Source: Bacteroides intestinalis (GTDB lineage Bacteria > Bacteroidota > Bacteroidia > Bacteroidales > Bacteroidaceae). Taken from it: a stretch of DNA of 50,168 nucleotides. A program made the position numbers and the translations under genes. Location: contig NZ_QRZF01000029.1 in assembly GCF_003464595.1 (NCBI RefSeq), forward strand, positions 1-50,168, in the 5' to 3' direction. Positions 46,018 through 50,168 of the stretch are shown piece after piece (position 1 is the first letter of the stretch; the number at the start of each line of letters is the position of its first letter). Below the pieces are notes generated by a model, which saw only the letters and a program-made list of their open reading frames with translations, made no database searches and was not told the origin of the DNA.

Positions 46018-46070
46018 AAGCCCTGTATTACGATTTACGGAACCCAAAACGGATCGGATACAGGGCTTTC
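46018..46070 (+). terminator. Hairpin between SusD and GH92 in PUL 2
   Basis: An 11-bp perfect stem, aagccctgtat (46018-46028) with atacagggctt (46058-46068), followed by tctttacattt. The loop is about 29 nt. It lies about 55 nt after SusD and probably ends part of the transcripts, lowering GH92 relative to SusC/SusD. Confidence 0.65.
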
Positions 46071-46096
46071 TTTACATTTAACAAAAACAATTGCCA

Positions 46097-48370
46097 ATGA
46101 AAAGCAAATTATTCACATTATCTGTCCTACTATTGTTCTCCGCAAATACCTTTGCACAGAACACCAAACTCACAGATTACGTAGACCCACGCATTGGTTC
46201 CGAAGGACTGGGACGAGTCTTTATCGGCCCTTCCTGCCCCTACGGAATGGTGAAACCTTCACCGGACTGTACCCCACGCCCGAACAGCGGCTGGCTACCC
46301 ATGCCCGAACAGGTAGACGGTTTCTCTCAGGTACACGTCAGCGGAACAGGTGGCGGACCTAAATATGGCAATATCCTTGTAATGCCTTTCGGCGACGGAA
46401 TGGACCGAACAAAGCATATCGATCACCGCAAGTACGAAACTATTAAATTAGGATATTATACTACCCAATTTCAAGCTTCCGGTATACAGACAGAAATAAC
46501 CACCGCACCTAAAGCCTCGTTCTATCGTTTCACCTATCCCAAAGACTCTCTGAAGTCACTGGCCATCGATGCCGGATTCTTCTTAGGTGAAAGTCCCGTA
46601 CCCGATGCACGCGAGGCACAACAATTTGTAGGCTCCGAAATAGAAATCATCTCCGACCGCGAAGTCATCGGCTATACCCGTATCCGTGGCGGATGGAACA
46701 ATGGTCGTGCCTACACTGTCTACTTTTATGCAGAAACGGATAAACCTTTCGTAAATACAGCTACCTGGAAAGGTGATAAGATAACAAATGAAAAGTTCCA
46801 ATACGACTCACATCAAAAGACCGGAGCATTACTACGCTTCAATTCATCTGAAGAAGTGGTGCAGTTGAAAGTAGGTATCTCCTTCCTCAGCTCACTGAAA
46901 GCCCGCCAAAATGCTCATTCCGATATTCCTCATTGGTCATTCGAGACCGCACATCAGCAGCTTCTAGCCCAATGGGAAAACTTACTCCAAAGAATTGAAA
47001 TCTCTCCCCGTACCCCCGAAGCACAGAAACGTATGTTCTATACCGGCCTCTATCACACCATGATTATGCCTGTAGACCGCAGTGGAGAGAATCCTCTTTG
47101 GGCAGATAATGAACCTTATTATGATGACTTCTATGCCATCTGGGACACTTATCGCACTTCTTCACCGCTCATTACCCTGATAGATCCAAAACGCGAAACA
47201 GATATCGTCCGCTCACTCATCAACATCTACAAACGAGACGGTTACATGCCTGATGCCCGTAGTGGCAACTGCAACGGACGTACACAAGGCGGCTCCAATG
47301 CCGAGATCGTAATAGCCGACGCCTTCGTAAAAGGGCTGGAAGGAATAGATTATGAACTCGGCTTGCAAGCCATGCTGAAAGATGCAACCGTCTGTCCCGG
47401 CGACCGCCATGAAGCAGAAGGACGGGGCGGACTGATCCCTTATCTGGAACTCGGTTATATCCCCTACGGCATTCCTCGTGCCGGAAACCGTACCGTGGAA
47501 TACTCCTATTGCGATTATGCCATTGCCCTGGTTGCCAAAGGGCTGGGAAAAGAAGACCTTTATCAGCACTATCTGAAGCAATCCGGAAATTGGAAGAACC
47601 TCTGGCGTGACGATTATGAACATGCCGGTGCCAAAGGTTTCATTCTGCCCCGCGATGAAAAAGGCAACTGGCTCGATGAAATCACTTTCGGAAAGTCCAA
47701 TATACAAAAGCCGACCTTTACCTATACCCCCGTCACTTTCGAAGGTCCCTGGTACACGCCTTGGTGGGACATGTTCTTCTACGAAGCTTCCTCATGGGAA
47801 TATTCCCTAAGCATACCGCACGATGTTCCCGGGCTGATAGAGAAATGCGGCGGTGCAGAAAAGTTTGAAGCACGCCTGGACATCTTCTTCGATCAGGGTT
47901 TCTTCAACGTAAACAATGAGCCTTCTTTCCTCTCTCCTTGTCTTTACCATTGGCTGGGAAAACCCTACCGTAGCAGTGACCGTATCCACGAAATCATTGC
48001 TAAGAACTATAATGATGGACCTATAGGACTACCAGGCAATGATGACTCCGGTGCCATGTCCTCATGGCTTGCCTTCCACATGATGGGACTATACCCCAAT
48101 GCCGGACAAGACTATTACCTGATCAATACTCCTTTGCTGGAAGAAACAATCTTCCGGTTAGATAACGGAAAGACTTTCAAGATTTCCACTCAGGGGCTTT
48201 CTGATAAGAACAGATATATACAATCCGTTACATTGAATGGAGAAACTTACCCCTATTCAGCTATACGGCATAAAGACATCGTTGCAGGTGGCGAACTGAT
48301 CCTGAAGATGGGAAAGAAACCGAGTGAATGGGGTAAACAATTATTGTTGAACGAAGAAAACGAGAAGTAA
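46097..48370 (+). CDS. GH92 alpha-mannosidase
   Basis: A 757-residue secreted enzyme starting at ATG 46097 (signal peptide MKSKLFTLSVLLLFSANTFA). It has the GH92 N-terminal beta-sandwich (VDPRIGSEGLGRVFIGPSCPYGMVKPSPD, VSGTGGGPKYGN) and the (alpha/alpha)6 catalytic domain (YTGLYHTMIMPV, GRTQGGSNAEIVIADAF, PGNDDSGAMSSWLAFHMMGLYP). GH92 enzymes are calcium-dependent exo-alpha-mannosidases working by inversion; linkage preference (1,2, 1,3, 1,4, 1,6) cannot be read from sequence. It is the only glycosidase of PUL 2, so the locus may handle a simple alpha-mannoside or work with other loci. Its stop overlaps the next start by one base. Confidence 0.95.
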   Translation: MKSKLFTLSVLLLFSANTFAQNTKLTDYVDPRIGSEGLGRVFIGPSCPYGMVKPSPDCTPRPNSGWLPMPEQVDGFSQVHVSGTGGGPKYGNILVMPFGDGMDRTKHIDHRKYETIKLGYYTTQFQASGIQTEITTAPKASFYRFTYPKDSLKSLAIDAGFFLGESPVPDAREAQQFVGSEIEIISDREVIGYTRIRGGWNNGRAYTVYFYAETDKPFVNTATWKGDKITNEKFQYDSHQKTGALLRFNSSEEVVQLKVGISFLSSLKARQNAHSDIPHWSFETAHQQLLAQWENLLQRIEISPRTPEAQKRMFYTGLYHTMIMPVDRSGENPLWADNEPYYDDFYAIWDTYRTSSPLITLIDPKRETDIVRSLINIYKRDGYMPDARSGNCNGRTQGGSNAEIVIADAFVKGLEGIDYELGLQAMLKDATVCPGDRHEAEGRGGLIPYLELGYIPYGIPRAGNRTVEYSYCDYAIALVAKGLGKEDLYQHYLKQSGNWKNLWRDDYEHAGAKGFILPRDEKGNWLDEITFGKSNIQKPTFTYTPVTFEGPWYTPWWDMFFYEASSWEYSLSIPHDVPGLIEKCGGAEKFEARLDIFFDQGFFNVNNEPSFLSPCLYHWLGKPYRSSDRIHEIIAKNYNDGPIGLPGNDDSGAMSSWLAFHMMGLYPNAGQDYYLINTPLLEETIFRLDNGKTFKISTQGLSDKNRYIQSVTLNGETYPYSAIRHKDIVAGGELILKMGKKPSEWGKQLLLNEENEK

Positions 48371-48906
48371 TGAAGAAACATATGATTCTATCCGTCTTGC
48401 TATGTCTGGGCTTCACCGGAAGTCTATTTGCACAGAGCATTATGCCCGATACATTGCTATTTGTATTCAAATTACACGGACAGACACGGAAATATAAAAT
48501 GTCTTTCCAGGAAAAGCAGGATTCTATATACCTGTATTGGGGAATAGAACGCAATTTGAAATGGCAATCGGGAAGTTATGCTATGGGCCGCAAATCCATA
48601 GAACAAGCTACACGGCTCAGTTTCCTGCAACCGGAAGATGGTAAACACGTACAGCTCTCTCCGGAGGAAACTGTTTATTTCCTTTCCCGTTCCGCCTACA
48701 AGCAATTAAAGGAGCAGCGAACACTTGTCTACAATCAAACGACATACTCTGTCCTGGACAGTAACGAACAGGCTTTAGGTTATACGCTTATTCATGTGAA
48801 GGATGCCGTGGAAGGATGCGAGATGTGGATACTGGATAATCCTAAGTTAGCGTTAGTATGGAGAACTTGTAATAATCCGTTGGGGGTTAACTGGGAAGTA
48901 GAATAA
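48370..48906 (+). CDS. Secreted protein of unknown function coupled to GH92
   Basis: A 178-residue protein with a signal peptide (about residues 1-21, ending LFAQ). I do not recognise a family. The mature part is mixed alpha/beta with many aromatic residues (IYLYWGIERNLKWQSGSYAMG) and two cysteines near the C-terminus (EGCEMW and RTCNN). The start codon overlaps the GH92 stop (taATG), indicating translational coupling, so it is probably a small accessory of the mannoside pathway, for example a binding protein or chaperone; this is inference. Confidence 0.75.
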   Translation: MKKHMILSVLLCLGFTGSLFAQSIMPDTLLFVFKLHGQTRKYKMSFQEKQDSIYLYWGIERNLKWQSGSYAMGRKSIEQATRLSFLQPEDGKHVQLSPEETVYFLSRSAYKQLKEQRTLVYNQTTYSVLDSNEQALGYTLIHVKDAVEGCEMWILDNPKLALVWRTCNNPLGVNWEVE

Positions 48907-48912
48907 TGAAAA

Positions 48913-48954
48913 TTCCCTGTCTCTACTATATATCGCATAGTAAGAGACAGGGAA
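48913..48954. terminator. Hairpin between convergent genes
   Basis: ttccctgtctct (48913-48924) pairs exactly with agagacagggaa (48943-48954); an inner actat/atagt pairing extends the stem with one bulged base. There is a short T-rich run on the minus side (ttttcattattc). It probably serves as a terminator for the plus-strand gene 48370-48906 and perhaps also the minus-strand gene at 48986. Confidence 0.75.
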
Positions 48955-48985
48955 GGGATATCATCTCAAAGTAAATAGAAATTCA

Positions 48986-49342
48986 TTATACGCTATACAA
49001 AACGATGATAAACAATATCCAAGAAGAAATACAAAATGTAAAAACGAACCAGCCTTTAAGCTTACTATGTTTCTCATTTTTATAATGTTCTTCCAATTCT
49101 TTGTATTTTTTCTCGCTAACAAAGAAGAAGCTCATACCTATAAAAAATAGAATAACAACTGCAACTAATATTTCTGTCATTTCTATATTAAAAGCAGAAA
49201 GAATAAATCCCAACATTGATAGAAAATAACCACCTAAACAACCATATAATATAACTCCAGCAGTGCCTTCTGAACCACTTTCTCCCCAATCTTTATAGAA
49301 TTTACTAATTCTATAATAACAATAATTAAAAAGAATCCTCAT
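48986..49342 (-). CDS. Small membrane protein, possible Rhs immunity partner
   Basis: A 118-residue protein with three predicted transmembrane helices: about residues 28-50 (GVILYGCLGGYFLSMLGFIL), 54-75 (TEILVAVVILFFIGMSFFFV) and 95-117 (GWFVFTFCISSWILFIIVLY), with a charged loop (KKYKELEEHYKNEKHSK) between the last two. No family is recognised. It begins 7 nt after the stop of the Rhs tail, in the place where immunity genes of polymorphic toxins lie, and the DNA is more AT-rich than the PUL genes. A membrane-bound immunity protein against a membrane-active toxin is a reasonable guess, no more. Confidence 0.7.
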   Translation of the reverse strand: MRILFNYCYYRISKFYKDWGESGSEGTAGVILYGCLGGYFLSMLGFILSAFNIEMTEILVAVVILFFIGMSFFFVSEKKYKELEEHYKNEKHSKLKGWFVFTFCISSWILFIIVLYSV

Positions 49343-49349
49343 AAGTACT

Positions 49350-50168
49350 TTATTTAAAAGGTTGATATACTGGAAGCCCTGGATTTACTCCCATTTTTAT
49401 CTGCGGAATAAGCCCCTTGTTTACATACATATAGTGGAGTTGTTTGCCGCCAAAGGTCCAATACAAAGATATACCTGTACCTATAACGGGACAATAGCCA
49501 ACTCCATCTATTAATAAATCTAATCCACTCTCTACTTGTTCTTCAATCGTATTAGCATTTTTAAATTGGGTGACTGATACAAAAGTGCCCAACACACTTA
49601 CAACACGACTTCCCCTATTGATATATTTTCCTACGGTTGAAACACTACTTGGTTTATAATACTTGTTACCTTTCCAGCCATCTTTGTAATATCTAAAATC
49701 AAATTTTTTCTCACTATTTTTCAATCTAAAAGTAGCATTACTTCTTTCAGCAGCATCTCCGAGAACTCCTGATATTGTGGATGTTACAGACAAAGAGGAG
49801 CTAACATCAGAAAGCACACTTGATTTTCCTTTCCGTACCGTTACATGACCTCCATAAATCACAACTTCTCCATTTACTACTTTACCCTTAGAGAAATACA
49901 TTTTAGAAGTTTGATCATTGTAAGTCAAGGAAGCCTCTCCATACTTATCATAAGCTGCAAGAAATTCCCTATCGGACATTTGATACCAACCCTGGAAATC
50001 ATAACCACCTTTATCTTTATTCGAATCATTATAATACTTCCAGAAGTTATAGATTACATTCGGATCACTCGTACTCCAATAATCTTCCCCCGTCGGATCA
50101 ACCCTGTTCACCGGATCACCGCCGCAATAAGTATAAGGATACGTACCCGGGTAGCTGCCCGCTTGCGG
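49350..50168 (-). CDS. C-terminal end of an Rhs/YD-repeat protein (partial)
   Basis: The reading frame is open through the right window edge, so this is the last part of a larger protein; the visible 272 residues include a GTG at 50111 that is not the true start. The edge sequence translates to the Rhs core end GSYPGTYPYTYCGGDPVNRVDPTGEDYW, the typical junction (NxVDPTG) after which the variable C-terminal domain begins. That domain is about 245 residues, with no recognised family; it has a charged middle and a hydrophobic stretch (LLIDGVGYCPVIGTGISLYWTF) near the end. In Rhs proteins this region often is a toxin, cleaved off and delivered to competitors. A surface-display or remnant role is possible as well. 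The stop is 7 nt before the small membrane protein gene. Confidence 0.8.
   Translation of the reverse strand, partial: PQAGSYPGTYPYTYCGGDPVNRVDPTGEDYWSTSDPNVIYNFWKYYNDSNKDKGGYDFQGWYQMSDREFLAAYDKYGEASLTYNDQTSKMYFSKGKVVNGEVVIYGGHVTVRKGKSSVLSDVSSSLSVTSTISGVLGDAAERSNATFRLKNSEKKFDFRYYKDGWKGNKYYKPSSVSTVGKYINRGSRVVSVLGTFVSVTQFKNANTIEEQVESGLDLLIDGVGYCPVIGTGISLYWTFGGKQLHYMYVNKGLIPQIKMGVNPGLPVYQPFK

Noticed and set aside
1..50168. tRNA or rRNA genes
   Set aside because: I looked at the intergenic gaps and saw no cloverleaf-like or rRNA-like sequence.

Overview
The window looks like a chromosomal segment of a gut Bacteroides. The evidence is two SusC/SusD pairs with glycoside hydrolases, a hybrid two-component regulator, Bacteroides-type promoters (TAnnTTTG at -7), lipoprotein signal peptides with acidic or polar +2 to +5 residues, and AT-rich translation starts. 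The species cannot be told from what I can see.

Layout. (1) About 1-27.7 kb is a complete polysaccharide utilization locus (PUL). Reading leftward on the minus strand it holds an upstream GH78 alpha-L-rhamnosidase, then SusC, SusD, a small lipoprotein, a GH28-type lipoprotein, a GH2 enzyme, a GH2 beta-mannosidase fused to a GH28-like beta-helix, a GH88 unsaturated glucuronyl hydrolase, and a PL8-type lyase fused to a second GH78. A divergent hybrid two-component system (HTCS) regulator lies at 23.6-27.7 kb. The gene set predicts an acidic heteroglycan containing rhamnose, 4-linked uronic acid and a beta-linked mannose-like sugar. Lyase plus GH88 handle the uronate, GH78 the rhamnose, the beta-helix domains probably other uronosyl or rhamnosyl bonds, and GH2 the beta-mannoside-like bonds. 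The substrate is inferred, not shown. (2) About 27.7-40.9 kb is core genome: a LolC/E-like permease with rbfA; a translationally coupled pair of histidine kinases of which the second looks like a pseudokinase; an aroQ-pyk-O-methyltransferase cluster; xerD; a TPR/OmpA-like lipoprotein that is probably highly expressed; a thioredoxin-fold lipoprotein without its CXXC; and a YifB/ComM AAA ATPase. (3) About 41-48.9 kb is a second, compact PUL (SusC, SusD, GH92 alpha-mannosidase, small secreted protein) with no regulator beside it. (4) 48.9-50.2 kb holds the C-terminal end of an Rhs/YD-repeat protein running off the window edge, followed by a small membrane protein that may be its immunity partner.

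Between genes there are several structured repeats with the same plan (short tandem units arranged as large inverted repeats) but different unit sequences: about 1-226, 13080-13256, 20503-20565, 33092-33190, 34661-34750 and 35195-35273. They are the most consistent structure not explained by coding. The other observations most worth testing are the two double-enzyme fusions of PUL 1, the kinase/pseudokinase pair and the Rhs tail with its small partner.
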